Shown: positions 34,473 to 44,239, counted from the stretch's first letter. The stretch is DNA of 64,000 nt from CAKZSB01 sp964573105 (GCA_964573105.1 CAZNIS010000018.1:1-64000), one strand, 5' to 3'. The notes: generated from the sequence alone by a model not told the origin. Translations and numbers: made by a program.

Positions 34473-36422
34473 TTGGACGCCTCGTCAACCAATTCGACCC
34501 TTAGTGCAGCCAGCTTTGCTCGAAGCAGTGATTTGGTTTTGGCATTTTTCATCGTCGCTATTATTGGTTTGATGATTTTGCCACTGCCTACGGTGCTCAT
34601 AGATACTCTGGTTGCCGCCAACATAACGCTTGGGGTGATGTTGCTGTTGATGGCGATTTACGTCAGTTCAGCGCTTCAGTTTTCTTCATTCCCCAGCGTT
34701 TTGCTGATATCTACGTTGTTTCGGTTAGCGTTGTCTGTGGCGACAACGCGAATGATTCTGCTGGACGGTGATGCCGGAAATATTATTGATACCTTCGGCG
34801 AAATGGTCGCTGGTGGAAACATCGTTGTCGGGTTGGTTGTGTTTCTGATAATCACGCTGGTGCAATTTATCGTTATCGCGAAAGGGTCGGAGCGGGTGGC
34901 CGAAGTTGGCGCGCGTTTCACCCTGGATGCAATGCCCGGAAAACAGTTGTCTATTGATTCGGACCTTCGCTCGGGTTTGATCGATAAGGCCGAGGCACGA
35001 AAAAAGAGAGCCGATCTCGAGCAAGAGAGTCAGCTGCACGGAAGCCTTGATGGCGCGATGAAGTTTGTTAAGGGTGACGCGATTGCCGGCATTGTCGTCA
35101 TCATTGTCAACCTGTTGGGTGGGCTGGCCATAGGGATTTTCCAGCATGGTATGCCAGCCGCCGCGGCCATCGAGAAGTATTCAATCCTCACCATCGGCGA
35201 TGGTCTGGTCGCGCAAATACCCGCCCTGTTTGGTGCGATGTCGGCCGGTCTGATTGTGACCCGGGTCAGCGAGACCGACTCCAAAGATCACCTCGGTGAT
35301 GCCATTCAAAGACAGTTTGCCTCGATTCCCCGGGTCAGCCTTGTCGCCGGAGTGATGGCCCTGTTGTTCGCTTTCGTTCCCGGGTTTCCCACCAGCATCT
35401 TTATCACGCTGGGCCTGGTGCTGACGCTGACGGGTGCGATGCTGTTTCCGGCTTTTCGCTATCTGATGAAATCCTATTCTGAACCGGCGCTCGAAAGCCT
35501 GTCGCCGCGTGGCAAGCGCTCCATCCGCAGTGACGTCGAGAGCACAGAGGTTGTGATGCCTAAATCAGCACAGCCTCTGATGCTGAAGCTACCGGTTGAG
35601 ATGGCTTCAGCAGGCGGTGACGGACGTATTCGTGAACGTATGCAGCACTTGATAGAAAACCATTGTGAGCGATCCGGCATCGAGCTGCCGAGCATGCATT
35701 TCGTCTGGGATCGATCAGGTGAGTCTGTTTGGTCACTCGCGATTTTCGATGTGCCAGTGGCAGGTGGTCCCGCCGTGGCCGGAGACATTGATTCGATCGT
35801 GGACAACTGTCTGTTGTCGATACGCCGCAACGTCAAGCTGTTCGTCGGCATACAGGAAACCAGTCGTCTCATGGCCCAGGTCAGTATGACGGCGCCTGAG
35901 GTAGTCAATGAAGTACAACGTGCACTACCACTGCAAGGCATTTCGGTGATTTTCAGAAATCTGGTAGAGGAGGAAGTACCCGTACATCACTCCGTTGCCA
36001 TTTTCGAGGGGCTGGTGCAGGCGAGTCAGAACGAGAAGGATCTGTCCAATCTGACCGAGTACGCACGCATGGCGATTGGAAGGCAAATATGTCATCGCTA
36101 TGCGCTGGACGGAAAGGTGCCCGCAGTCGGGTTAACTTTTGAGTCCGAGGAAGCACTGCTCAATCAAGTGAGGTCGGCTAATGGCGTCACTGAGCTGGCA
36201 GCCAATCCTGAGCAATTAATGAAATGCAGGGATATGTTGGGTGAGGCGATTGTGAGCGAAAAACCGCAGGCAGTAGTCGTGCCGGTGATGCTTCGGCGTC
36301 ACATCCGCCAATTGCTGGTAGGTGAGCACTTTGATACGCCGGTTCTTTCTTATCCGGAGATAGTGCACCCGTTTGAATTGATATCGTTGAAGCGTGTCGA
36401 TGTGCGCGTCAGTCAACCGTAA
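34473..36422 (+). CDS. sctV: Type III secretion export gate protein SctV (FlhA/LcrD family)
   Basis: A 649-aa inner-membrane export gate subunit. The frame is closed by a stop 12 bases upstream, so the TTG at 34473 is the earliest possible start; ribosome binding is weak. About eight membrane helices occupy residues ~20-310, with the FHIPEP-type loop (RFTLDAMPGKQLSIDSDLRSGLIDKAEARKKRADLE, positions ~147-190). The cytoplasmic ring domain follows (LPVEMASAGGDGRIRERMQHL, ISVIFRNLVEEEVPVHHSVAIFE, LSYPEIVHP). It is the first gene of the rightward apparatus operon. Confidence 0.96.
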   Translation: MDASSTNSTLSAASFARSSDLVLAFFIVAIIGLMILPLPTVLIDTLVAANITLGVMLLLMAIYVSSALQFSSFPSVLLISTLFRLALSVATTRMILLDGDAGNIIDTFGEMVAGGNIVVGLVVFLIITLVQFIVIAKGSERVAEVGARFTLDAMPGKQLSIDSDLRSGLIDKAEARKKRADLEQESQLHGSLDGAMKFVKGDAIAGIVVIIVNLLGGLAIGIFQHGMPAAAAIEKYSILTIGDGLVAQIPALFGAMSAGLIVTRVSETDSKDHLGDAIQRQFASIPRVSLVAGVMALLFAFVPGFPTSIFITLGLVLTLTGAMLFPAFRYLMKSYSEPALESLSPRGKRSIRSDVESTEVVMPKSAQPLMLKLPVEMASAGGDGRIRERMQHLIENHCERSGIELPSMHFVWDRSGESVWSLAIFDVPVAGGPAVAGDIDSIVDNCLLSIRRNVKLFVGIQETSRLMAQVSMTAPEVVNEVQRALPLQGISVIFRNLVEEEVPVHHSVAIFEGLVQASQNEKDLSNLTEYARMAIGRQICHRYALDGKVPAVGLTFESEEALLNQVRSANGVTELAANPEQLMKCRDMLGEAIVSEKPQAVVVPVMLRRHIRQLLVGEHFDTPVLSYPEIVHPFELISLKRVDVRVSQP

Positions 36423-36438
36423 TCTGTGTGAAATAACT

Positions 36439-38433
36439 ATGATAATCAATAACAAATGTTTCAAGTGGAAGTGGTTGTGTTCACTGGCTTGTGTCGCGTT
36501 AGTCAGCGTTGATGTGTCCGCTGCCGAGGTCCCCAATTTCAACAAGCGTATCGACATCAATGTACGTGAACAGAATGTCGGTGAATTCATTGATGTGCTG
36601 TTTCGCGAGATCGGCGTGCCAGTTGTGGTATCCAGTGACATTGAAGGGACAGTCAACGGACGTTTTAGCGGTGCCGCACGCGGAATCTTCGAAGATGTAG
36701 CCAACGCATTCAATGTAGTCGTCTATTTCGACGGAGCGGTCGCCCATACCTATCCTGCTAACAGCCTGACGCAGCGTGTACTGCCGATGGAGCAGAGCAA
36801 GGCTCGCAAGCTTCAGAGTCTTGTCAAGCGGATGGTGTTGCCAGACGAGCAGAATAACCTTGAATCGATAGAAGTGGGGTTAATCGCCACTGGAACACCG
36901 CGGTTTCTCGAGCAGGTATCCGAGCTCGAGGCAGTGGTGGCCCGCCAGAAAAGCAAATCCTCATCGCGCAAGGCGGTAAAGCGCGTGGCTGAGAGCGTCC
37001 CGCCATCGCAGGTCACCTTTCCGTTGACTTACCGCGTATTCCAGTTGCGCCACGCCTGGGCGGACGATACGACTTTTTCGATTGGTGGGCAGAGTGTGAC
37101 GGTACCGGGTGTTGCAACCATATTGCGCAACCTGATCTCCGGTGATCCGATGCTCTACAGTTCGGCCGGCCGGACTCGTGACAATGACGGCCGTTCCCTG
37201 CAGGGGCTGCGGGGTCGCGGGCTGCAGTCTGCCAATGCCGGCAGCCGTCTGGATGACGAATACGATCGCGTGCCCTATGTCACAGGGCAGGGCAACCCGG
37301 ACGATATGAGGATTGTCGCGGACACCCGACTCAACGCAGTGATTATCAAGGACACGGCAGACCGAATGCCAGCCTATGCCGAGTTAATCCGCGGGCTTGA
37401 CGTCGAATCTCCGATGGTAGAGATCGAAGCCACAATCATCGATATCAATACCGATAAGAGCAGGGAACTGGGTATCAACTGGCGTTTTCAGGATCAGGAT
37501 GGCAACAGCGAATTGCTGTTTGGATCGGGGGGTGATAGCGATACTAACCTCAACACCAATAGCCTTTCGGCAGCACAGGGCCGTGGCGGTGTGCTTTCAT
37601 TCCTGCTGGGTGAGCCGGAGAACTTTATTGCGCGTATCAGGGCACTCGAGGAGAGTGGTGCCGCCAGAGTAGTGTCGAAGCCCCATGTAATCACGCTGTC
37701 GGATGTAGAGGCGGTACTGGGCGCTACAACCGAGTTCTTCGTTCGTGTTGCCGGGGAAGAAGAGGTGGATCTGTTCAATGTGCCCGTGGGCACGTTGCTT
37801 AGAGTGACGCCGCACGTGTTTAGTGAACGCGGCAAGAACCAGATAAAACTGCTGGTCAATATCGAGGATGGCGCCCAGTCGACCGGTGAGACCGTCGATG
37901 CCATCCCGGTGGTAGAGCGATCCAATATCAGTACCCAGGCGATCGTGCGCGAGGGAGACAGTCTGCTGGTGGGGGGGTTGGTCCGTGAGTCGTTTCGCAA
38001 GTCAACTTATCGTGTCCCGGTGCTTGGCAGTATACCGTTGCTTGGCCGGTTGTTTCGCTCCGATCGGAACACCTCAACAAAAATGGAGCGACTGTTCATG
38101 ATTACGCCTCGGCTGGCAGATGGAAACGGTTTTGGTCCGCGCCGCAATTTGCCACGGCTGCAAGGGGCCATCAGCGATATTGTCGCCGATAGCGACCGCC
38201 GCACCAGTGAGATTGTTTGGCCTCGGCAGCAGGAGCGCCAGTATTGGCCCAGCGAGACTGCACCGCGCCGGGATAGAGCGCGCGTTGTGAACCCGAAGTC
38301 TCCGTCCAGAGCGCCAAAGGTTGCACCAGCGACCACGCAGGTACGGGAGCAATCTGATAACTCAGCTGCAGAGACAACAGGTTTTACGGTAGAGGCCTGG
38401 CCCATTACGCCTGTTTTCAAGCAGCCGCTTTGA
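36439..38433 (+). CDS. sctC: Type III secretion outer-membrane secretin SctC
   Basis: A 664-aa secretin. The ATG at 36439 gives a signal peptide (KCFKWKWLCSLACVALVSVDVSA, in two parts: basic start then hydrophobic core). N-terminal ring domains follow (KRIDINVREQNVGEFIDVLF; VVVSSDIEGTVNGRFSG). The secretin core shows VPYVTGQGNPDDMRIVADTRLNAVIIKD, IEATIIDINTDKSRELGINW and the conserved DSLLVGGLVRES / VPVLGSIPLLGRLFRS segments. The C-terminal ~100 residues are an Arg/Pro-rich tail, which might bind a pilotin. Its presence marks this as a non-flagellar system. Confidence 0.95.
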   Translation: MIINNKCFKWKWLCSLACVALVSVDVSAAEVPNFNKRIDINVREQNVGEFIDVLFREIGVPVVVSSDIEGTVNGRFSGAARGIFEDVANAFNVVVYFDGAVAHTYPANSLTQRVLPMEQSKARKLQSLVKRMVLPDEQNNLESIEVGLIATGTPRFLEQVSELEAVVARQKSKSSSRKAVKRVAESVPPSQVTFPLTYRVFQLRHAWADDTTFSIGGQSVTVPGVATILRNLISGDPMLYSSAGRTRDNDGRSLQGLRGRGLQSANAGSRLDDEYDRVPYVTGQGNPDDMRIVADTRLNAVIIKDTADRMPAYAELIRGLDVESPMVEIEATIIDINTDKSRELGINWRFQDQDGNSELLFGSGGDSDTNLNTNSLSAAQGRGGVLSFLLGEPENFIARIRALEESGAARVVSKPHVITLSDVEAVLGATTEFFVRVAGEEEVDLFNVPVGTLLRVTPHVFSERGKNQIKLLVNIEDGAQSTGETVDAIPVVERSNISTQAIVREGDSLLVGGLVRESFRKSTYRVPVLGSIPLLGRLFRSDRNTSTKMERLFMITPRLADGNGFGPRRNLPRLQGAISDIVADSDRRTSEIVWPRQQERQYWPSETAPRRDRARVVNPKSPSRAPKVAPATTQVREQSDNSAAETTGFTVEAWPITPVFKQPL

Positions 38434-38497
38434 TGCCTTCCATGCGAGTACGACGCCTGCAGGTGTTGTCAAGGTGCCATTCATCGGAACGGGTTCA

Positions 38498-39598
38498 ATG
38501 CTAACCAGAAAATTAAAAAAAACCGGCAATCGCAAGCTAGAGGTTTGTGTTGTAGATGGGCCCAATCGTGGTGCGCGCTCTACGGTTGTGCTTGACCGGG
38601 CGGTGACAATCGGTAACGGCTTTGATAACGACCTTGTTCTCAACACCGTCAGTGCAGAAGACTGGCGTATTGAGTTGAGTGGAGAGACGGGTGATATCGA
38701 GTTATCGGTTGTCGCGGGCGAGATTGAAGTCGGGCGCGAATCGCTTGAGTCCGGCCAGACGCTCAGGGTAGTCGACAGTGCCACAGTCAGAAAAGACCAG
38801 ACGCATTTTACTGTCACTGCGGTGGCGGTAAACGAAAGCGTTGTGGCTGACACCCACTTGCGGACAGAAAAGGCCTCCGCGCGACCTCGACAGGGCCTGT
38901 TCATGCGACGCGTTGGTGTGCTGTTACTCGCCTGCCTGGCGGCGGGCTTCTGTGTTGCCGGTGCGATATTGCTGACCGGCTCAGGGAATCTAAAAAGTGC
39001 CGTCGCGACAGAGGCGCTGGGTTGGTCGATGAAGGACAGCCTCAAATTGCACGGGTTGGACAATCTTCAGTATCGACCGGCGTCGAAAGACGAGGCTGCA
39101 AGACTGACGGGCTATGTCCGCACCCGGGCAGAGAAGAATAAAGTGCTTGAGCTTGCCCAGGACGCGGATCCACTGGTCATTGTCAATGTTCAGGACAATG
39201 AATCCTTTGCGGACAGCATTGAGGACATCTACCGGGTTAACGGGGTATCTGCGAGCGTTGAGGTAATGGGCATAGGTGAGGCCCGGGTTACAACCAATAC
39301 CGCCGATACGGACACATTGCGAAGAATAGAGACCATTTTAAAAAGTGACTTGCGGCAACTCAAAACACTGCACGCTGAGAATACGGTCCCGCCGGTACAG
39401 CAGAATCCGGTATTGGTCAACGACCCTGACAAAGAAGTGTCATTAATAGTCGGTGGCGAAGCCGGCTATATCGTGACGCGCGATCTGTCGCGATACTTTG
39501 TCGGCTCGATAATGCCTAACGGCTACGAGATTGTAGAAATCAATGAAGGCAGTGTCGTCATCTCTCGCGACGGCCAGGAAATGAAATTACAGTTTTAG
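38498..39598 (+). CDS. sctD: Type III secretion inner-membrane ring protein SctD
   Basis: A 366-aa protein from the ATG at 38498; a GTG 24 bases earlier is less likely. A cytoplasmic FHA-like domain (LEVCVVDGPNRGARSTVVLD, VTIGNGFDNDLVL) is followed by one membrane helix near residue 150 (VGVLLLACLAAGFCVAGAILL). A periplasmic part with ring-building BON-like motifs comes next (PLVIVNVQDNESFADSIEDIYRVNG). This is the YscD/PrgH-type architecture forming the outer of the two inner-membrane rings. Confidence 0.85.
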   Translation: MLTRKLKKTGNRKLEVCVVDGPNRGARSTVVLDRAVTIGNGFDNDLVLNTVSAEDWRIELSGETGDIELSVVAGEIEVGRESLESGQTLRVVDSATVRKDQTHFTVTAVAVNESVVADTHLRTEKASARPRQGLFMRRVGVLLLACLAAGFCVAGAILLTGSGNLKSAVATEALGWSMKDSLKLHGLDNLQYRPASKDEAARLTGYVRTRAEKNKVLELAQDADPLVIVNVQDNESFADSIEDIYRVNGVSASVEVMGIGEARVTTNTADTDTLRRIETILKSDLRQLKTLHAENTVPPVQQNPVLVNDPDKEVSLIVGGEAGYIVTRDLSRYFVGSIMPNGYEIVEINEGSVVISRDGQEMKLQF

Positions 39599-39665
39599 TT
39601 GGTGCCACACCGCCGGTCAGCCAATGGCAGAGCGGCTATTAACAATCACAATTGGAGAATACACC

Positions 39666-39968
39666 ATGAGTACAGAGTTTAACGCAGCACAAGCCACCGC
39701 AATGCTCAACGCCGGTAGTTCCGGTCCTCGCGGACGTGGCAACAACAGCTGGTTTGAGGCGATGGCCGATGCCTGGGGCACGGCCCTGAATTCCCAGGCG
39801 ACCCGAATCGTTGAGCAGGCTGAAGAGGTCGCCGCGGGCATGGACACGCCGGCCGAGATCACTCAACTGACCGCAGAGTCATTGAGAATGAACTTTATAT
39901 CCAACAGCTCGCATACCTCTTTAACCAGTGTGGGCAGTGCGCTGGAAACGCTGGCGCGTAAACAATAA
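39666..39968 (+). CDS. sctF: Needle subunit-like protein SctF
   Basis: A 100-aa protein with no signal peptide or membrane helix; TTGGAG precedes the ATG by 8 bases. After a ~25-residue flexible start come two helices joined by a turn around a Pro: SWFEAMADAWGTALNSQA, EEVAAGMDTPAEI and SVGSALETLARKQ at the very C-terminus. This is the helix-turn-helix plan of polymerising needle proteins. Position directly after sctD and before sctI/sctJ supports the call. The C-terminus resembles that of the larger secreted protein at 51756. Confidence 0.7.
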   Translation: MSTEFNAAQATAMLNAGSSGPRGRGNNSWFEAMADAWGTALNSQATRIVEQAEEVAAGMDTPAEITQLTAESLRMNFISNSSHTSLTSVGSALETLARKQ

Positions 39969-40019
39969 TTCGCTATCGGGTATTGCGGTCTTTGGTTGTA
40001 CTAATTTGAGGGTTTGCGA

Positions 40020-40406
40020 ATGACAGAATCAGCAATTGGTGCCGTTCACGGCGCTACTCTATCCCCCGCGGCGATGACCACGGTTCAGGTGCCTTATGGC
40101 GCCTCCCTGAGTTCCGATGCCAGTGCGTTTGAGGCCAGTCTCGGTGCAGCTCAGGATCGAGCCGGTGGCGGTATGGAAGAAATCGCCAAAGCGGCATTTG
40201 AACCGCTGGATTTGCTCAACAAAGAAGCGCGAATGCTTGGTGATTATGCGCGCACAGCGGTAGAGTCGGGCAATGAGTTGACGCCTGCAGAGATTGTCTC
40301 GCTGACAGTGCAGAGCCAGAAGTTTCTGTTTCACAGTCAACTCACCGCGAACGTTGCGAATCGTACTTCTGACGGTATCCAGCAACTCTTTCGTCAGCAG
40401 GGTTGA
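40020..40406 (+). CDS. sctI: Inner rod protein SctI
   Basis: A 128-aa soluble protein starting at ATG 40020 with GAGGG 7 bases upstream. The C-terminal ~55 residues (NELTPAEIVSLTVQSQKFLFHSQL, ANRTSDGIQQLFRQQG) fit the YscI/PrgJ-type amphipathic helix that anchors the needle base. TPAEI is shared with the SctF protein just upstream, pointing to common ancestry of rod and needle. It lies 4 bases before sctJ. Confidence 0.75.
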   Translation: MTESAIGAVHGATLSPAAMTTVQVPYGASLSSDASAFEASLGAAQDRAGGGMEEIAKAAFEPLDLLNKEARMLGDYARTAVESGNELTPAEIVSLTVQSQKFLFHSQLTANVANRTSDGIQQLFRQQG

Positions 40407-40410
40407 TGTG

Positions 40411-41160
40411 ATGATTTTTCGAGCGGTTTTTCTCACTCTATGCGCGTTCTTCCTGGCGGCCTGTGAAGAGCAGGTGCTGTATTCGGAGTTGTCCGAACAC
40501 GAGGCCAATGAAATCGTCTCGGTGTTGTACGCTGCGAAGCTGCCGGCATCAAAGGTTGCGACCAAGAATGGCGCTTTTCGTGTCGACACCGATCAAGCGT
40601 CGTTCTCGCAGGCAGTCGCCCTTTTGCAGACACACGGTTTGCCACGGGAGCGATTTGACAGTCTGGGAGAGGTCTTCGCGAAAGACGGATTCGTCTCTTC
40701 TCCACTCGAGGAGCGGGCCCGGTTGAACTACGCGTTGTCACAGGAGATATCGCGAACGATTGCCAGTATCGACGGTGTGATCATGGCGAGGGTTCATCTT
40801 GCGGTACCAAAAAAGGAGCATCTGGTGGATGAAGTTCAAGCTGCCAGCGCATCGGTGTTCGTCAAGCATCGTGCGGATGTGGACTTGAGCGATAGTGTCG
40901 GCAAGATCAAGTCGATGGTGGTAACCGGCTTTGAGAACCTGCCCTATGAGAATGTCACAGTCGGTCTTTTCGCCGCCCAGGCCAACCCCATGCTCGTGGG
41001 CTCGCGCAAGCTTGCCGTCGTTGCGGCGGCTGCTACACCACAAGCCTCAAACCAGAACCTGCTGTTTCTGGGTGCAGGTTCGATACTGTTGCTTGTCGGC
41101 CTGGCGCTTGCGGTTTGGCTGATAGCAGGCATTCGTAAAGTGCGAGCGACGCGGCGATGA
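40411..41160 (+). CDS. sctJ: Type III secretion inner ring lipoprotein SctJ (YscJ/FliF family)
   Basis: A 249-aa protein. The signal peptide ends in the lipobox LAAC with C18. The two periplasmic ring motifs are present (LYSELSEHEANEIVSVLYAA; ISRTIASIDGVIMARVHLAVP), followed by ASVFVKHRADVDLSD, and a C-terminal membrane helix (LLFLGAGSILLLVGLALAVWLIAG) with a basic cytoplasmic tip. This is the YscJ/PrgK plan. Its stop overlaps the next start in ATGA. Confidence 0.95.
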   Translation: MIFRAVFLTLCAFFLAACEEQVLYSELSEHEANEIVSVLYAAKLPASKVATKNGAFRVDTDQASFSQAVALLQTHGLPRERFDSLGEVFAKDGFVSSPLEERARLNYALSQEISRTIASIDGVIMARVHLAVPKKEHLVDEVQAASASVFVKHRADVDLSDSVGKIKSMVVTGFENLPYENVTVGLFAAQANPMLVGSRKLAVVAAAATPQASNQNLLFLGAGSILLLVGLALAVWLIAGIRKVRATRR

Positions 41161-41714
41161 GTGGTGTTCAGTCAGTTGCAGACCAGCAGTCGATTGTGCA
41201 GCGCCGGGGATACATTATTGCCTGCGCCAACCGATTGGCCAGTATCTGCGAGGGCGATAACCGCGAGATGCGCTCTGCGCTGGACGAGGTCTCCTGGGAT
41301 GAGCTCGCGCAAGTTCCGCACTGGTGTTTGTTTGAGCGAGGCGACATTACCCGCTTCCAGGCCATAGCGGGCGTTTTGTATATCTATCCCGGGGTTCGCA
41401 ACGTGATCGAGCGCGACGTACTGCAGCAATTCAGGCAGGTCTGTGGCGAAGAGGCGTTTGACGCTATTCGGCGCCAGAACATCTCGGCCGAAAGCTCGTA
41501 CAAGCTGGACGACGCATTTGCAGTTAAGGAGCAGGTGATGATGTGTGGGGCCGGGGTGCTTTTGGCCACTCTGCCTAATAAAAGTCTGGTTGCCGTTTTT
41601 CGCGGCCTTATCGGTGAGCCGATAGCGGAAATAAGTGCCGAGAGTGCGCAACAGATCTATCTGCTGACTTCATCGATTTACCAATCGTTGCCAGCCGCGG
41701 CCCACTCGCACTAA
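41157..41714 (+). CDS. sctK: Probable SctK cytoplasmic sorting-platform accessory protein
   Basis: A 185-aa, helical soluble protein in the slot between sctJ and sctL, where sctK is found in many systems. It starts in an ATGA overlap with sctJ. Motifs such as HWCLFERGDITRFQAIAGVLYIYPGVRNVI and LDDAFAVKEQVMMCGAGVLL are compatible with the YscK family, which is poorly conserved, so the call relies mostly on position and size. Confidence 0.6.
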   Translation: MSGVQSVADQQSIVQRRGYIIACANRLASICEGDNREMRSALDEVSWDELAQVPHWCLFERGDITRFQAIAGVLYIYPGVRNVIERDVLQQFRQVCGEEAFDAIRRQNISAESSYKLDDAFAVKEQVMMCGAGVLLATLPNKSLVAVFRGLIGEPIAEISAESAQQIYLLTSSIYQSLPAAAHSH

Positions 41715-41737
41715 CGTTTTATTTCCAGGTAAATACT

Positions 41738-42349
41738 ATGTCCTTTGTCACATTGCTCAAAACGGAAAGGCTGATCGCGGGCACGGACCGTTTGGTATAC
41801 GGACCAGACGAGATCGGACATCTCGGTACTGTGGTTGAACAGTGTGATGCGCTCGATGAGCTCTTGCAGGTGGAGCAGGTCAAGATCGACCAGATGGCTC
41901 AACAGGGCTATCAAGCGGGTTTTGACGAAGGTCGCCAGGAAGGTTATAGCGACGGCCAGGCACAGGTTGCCCGCGAGCTTGTTGCACTGTCGCAGACAAT
42001 GAACGATCAGCGCAATCAGTTGCAGCGACAAACCGGTGAACTGGCGCTTGAAATTGTCCGCCGTATCGCATCAGAGCTTGGCCCCGCCAATGTACTTGCT
42101 GCGCTGGCGGCCAGTGCTGCAGAGGAGCTGGTGCCTAAAACGCCAATGGTCCTCAAGGTTCATCAGGATCAGTGTCATTCGGTGTCGGCGCGGCTGGAAA
42201 CCATCGCTTCTGCGGCGCTGGATATCAGCGTCGTCGGTGACAATACGCTGGAGCTGGATGCTTGTCTGCTTGAGACTGAGTTTGGCCAGGTAAAAGCCGA
42301 TCTCAATACCCAGCTAAGCGCGATAAGAGACAAGTTCCATGCAGCTTGA
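41738..42349 (+). CDS. sctL: ATPase regulator SctL (YscL/FliH family)
   Basis: A 203-aa protein. A short N-terminus is followed by a charged coiled coil with the GYQAGFDEGRQEGYSDGQAQ glycine-spaced pattern typical of FliH/YscL. The globular C-terminus follows (LALEIVRRIASELGPANVLAALAASAAEELV, VVGDNTLELDACLLETEFGQVKADL). It tethers the ATPase to the sorting platform. It overlaps the ATPase gene by 11 bases. Confidence 0.92.
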   Translation: MSFVTLLKTERLIAGTDRLVYGPDEIGHLGTVVEQCDALDELLQVEQVKIDQMAQQGYQAGFDEGRQEGYSDGQAQVARELVALSQTMNDQRNQLQRQTGELALEIVRRIASELGPANVLAALAASAAEELVPKTPMVLKVHQDQCHSVSARLETIASAALDISVVGDNTLELDACLLETEFGQVKADLNTQLSAIRDKFHAA

Positions 42350-43748
42350 TGCCAGTCAAAACGCCGCTCGGCCGTCTGGCACAGCGGTGTTGGACGACCA
42401 GTTTCTCGTGTCAGCTGACATGGACACGGCTCAGTCGCCCGACAAGCTTGATTTCAAGGACATACTGCGCCAGTCCGGCACTCATGCGGAACAGGTCGGC
42501 AGGGTAGTCCGCGCACACGGCAATACCGTGCATGTCAGTGGTGTCGACGCAAGTATCGGCAACCGCTGTGTGATCGAAACGCCGGGCGGCAGAGAGCAAA
42601 GTTTCGGTGATGTCGTCGGTATTGTTGACTCTCATTTAATTTTGTATTTGCTGGGTTCAGTAGAGGGCATCTCTAACCGTTCCCGAGTGAAAGTGCTGTC
42701 GGGTGGGCGTCGCGTGGGTTTTTCATCCAGACTGGTTGGATGTGTTCTCGATGGCATGGGCAACCTGCTTTACAACCCGCACGGGAAGTTCGATCACGAG
42801 CGCTGGCTGGATATTGATCGGCCGGCGCCGGATGCACTGCGCAGACGTCCCATCGAGAGAATTTTCGAAACGGGTGTCAAGACGATCGATACGTTGCTCA
42901 CCACTGGTGTCGGTCAGCGTATGGGGATATTTGCCGCAGCGGGTGGGGGTAAGTCGACGGTGCTGTCAATGCTCGCCCGAAACTCCGAAGCCGACGTCAT
43001 TGTTATCGGCATGATCGGCGAGCGTGGCAGGGAGGTTAGAGAATTTATCAACGACAATCTGGGTAGTGCTGGCATGGCCAGGGCGGTCGTGGTCGTATCG
43101 ACAAGTGACCGTCCCGCGATGGAGCGAGTGACGGCCGCGCAGTCGGCAACTGCTATCGCCGAAGGCTTCCGGGCGCAGGGTCTCAAGGTGCTGTTGTTGA
43201 TCGACTCGGTTACCCGCTACGCGCGAGCATTGCGAGAGATTGGATTGTCTGTAGGCGAGCCCCCGGTGCGCAGAGGATTTCCACCATCGGTGTTCGCCGA
43301 ACTGCCGCGCTTGCTTGAGCGTGCCGGTAATGATGAAAACGGGTCTATTACCGCGTTCTACACGATATTGATTGAGGATGAGGATGCCAGTGATCCTATT
43401 GCCGAAGAAGTGCGTTCCATTCTCGACGGTCACATCGTGTTGTCCCGAACACTGGGCGAGAGCGGTCACTATCCACCTGTAGATGTTCTCGCCAGTACCA
43501 GCCGGCTGTTTAATTCACTGGTCAGCAGCTTTCAAAAGGATAAAGCCAACCGCGTTCGCGAGTTGATGGCTCGCTATCGCGAAATAGAGCTGCTGATCCA
43601 GATGGGGGAATACGTCGCTGGCAACGACCAGACATCGGATGATGCGGTGCAGTTTAAGACTGCGATCGAGCGTCTGCTGCGCCAGGATGCCGCACAAAAA
43701 GTTGAATTCGATCAGGCGATAGAGCAGCTGATGGCGATCGGCCAGTGA
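42339..43748 (+). CDS. sctN: Type III secretion ATPase SctN
   Basis: A 469-aa F1-type ATPase that unfolds and feeds substrates to the gate. Walker A is AAGGGKST with K205; Walker B-type LLLIDSVTRYARALREIGLSVGEPPVRRGFPPSVFAELPRLLER is family-diagnostic, as are GERGREVREF and GHIVLSRTLGESGHYPPVDVL. Full length. Its stop overlaps the sctO start (GTGA). Confidence 0.97.
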   Translation: MQLDASQNAARPSGTAVLDDQFLVSADMDTAQSPDKLDFKDILRQSGTHAEQVGRVVRAHGNTVHVSGVDASIGNRCVIETPGGREQSFGDVVGIVDSHLILYLLGSVEGISNRSRVKVLSGGRRVGFSSRLVGCVLDGMGNLLYNPHGKFDHERWLDIDRPAPDALRRRPIERIFETGVKTIDTLLTTGVGQRMGIFAAAGGGKSTVLSMLARNSEADVIVIGMIGERGREVREFINDNLGSAGMARAVVVVSTSDRPAMERVTAAQSATAIAEGFRAQGLKVLLLIDSVTRYARALREIGLSVGEPPVRRGFPPSVFAELPRLLERAGNDENGSITAFYTILIEDEDASDPIAEEVRSILDGHIVLSRTLGESGHYPPVDVLASTSRLFNSLVSSFQKDKANRVRELMARYREIELLIQMGEYVAGNDQTSDDAVQFKTAIERLLRQDAAQKVEFDQAIEQLMAIGQ

Positions 43749-44239
43749 CAGGGCAACGCGTGCCAGAAGGCATTGGCCAGATGTTGCGGGTATATCGATT
43801 GAGACGCCAGTCCCAGCGGCTGCGAATCGCCGAGCAACAAAGGCAGGTTGCGGAGTCGCAGAGAGAATTACAGGAACGCGCTGCAACGGTGAGCTCAATG
43901 CGCAGAGACATTGCAGACAGCATCGCCCAGATGGCAACGGATTCAAGCAGTGTCGATGCGAGTGTGATTGTTGCCGCAGAGCGCTATCGCCGATGGGTGA
44001 AGCACGATCTGGAGCGCGAAGAACACTATTTGGAAATGACGCGGGGCGAACTGGCTGAGAAACAGCAAGAGCTTGAACGTATCAACCATGAATTGAGAAA
44101 GCTCGAGACGAAAATGGACGAGTTAACCAGGCGACAGAAACAGGCGATCATCAGGCAGGACGTGCTGGCTGAATCACGCCTTGAGGAAGCCACTGAAGCG
44201 CTTTCATTTGTTACCGCCGGCAAGTTAAACGGGCGCTAG
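43745..44239 (+). CDS. sctO: Stalk protein SctO (YscO/FliJ-like)
   Basis: A 164-aa protein with GTG start overlapping the sctN stop. Almost entirely a long antiparallel coiled coil, rich in Arg, Glu, Gln (RLRRQSQRLRIAEQQRQVAES, GELAEKQQELERINHELRK). SctO inserts in the ATPase ring and links to SctV. Assignment is by coiled-coil content, size and position. Confidence 0.85.
   Translation: MTGQRVPEGIGQMLRVYRLRRQSQRLRIAEQQRQVAESQRELQERAATVSSMRRDIADSIAQMATDSSSVDASVIVAAERYRRWVKHDLEREEHYLEMTRGELAEKQQELERINHELRKLETKMDELTRRQKQAIIRQDVLAESRLEEATEALSFVTAGKLNGR

Noticed and set aside
34181..34624. 147-codon minus-strand frame across the sctV start
   Set aside because: Overlaps the sctV coding start and promoter element A; no ribosome site and no recognisable protein features.
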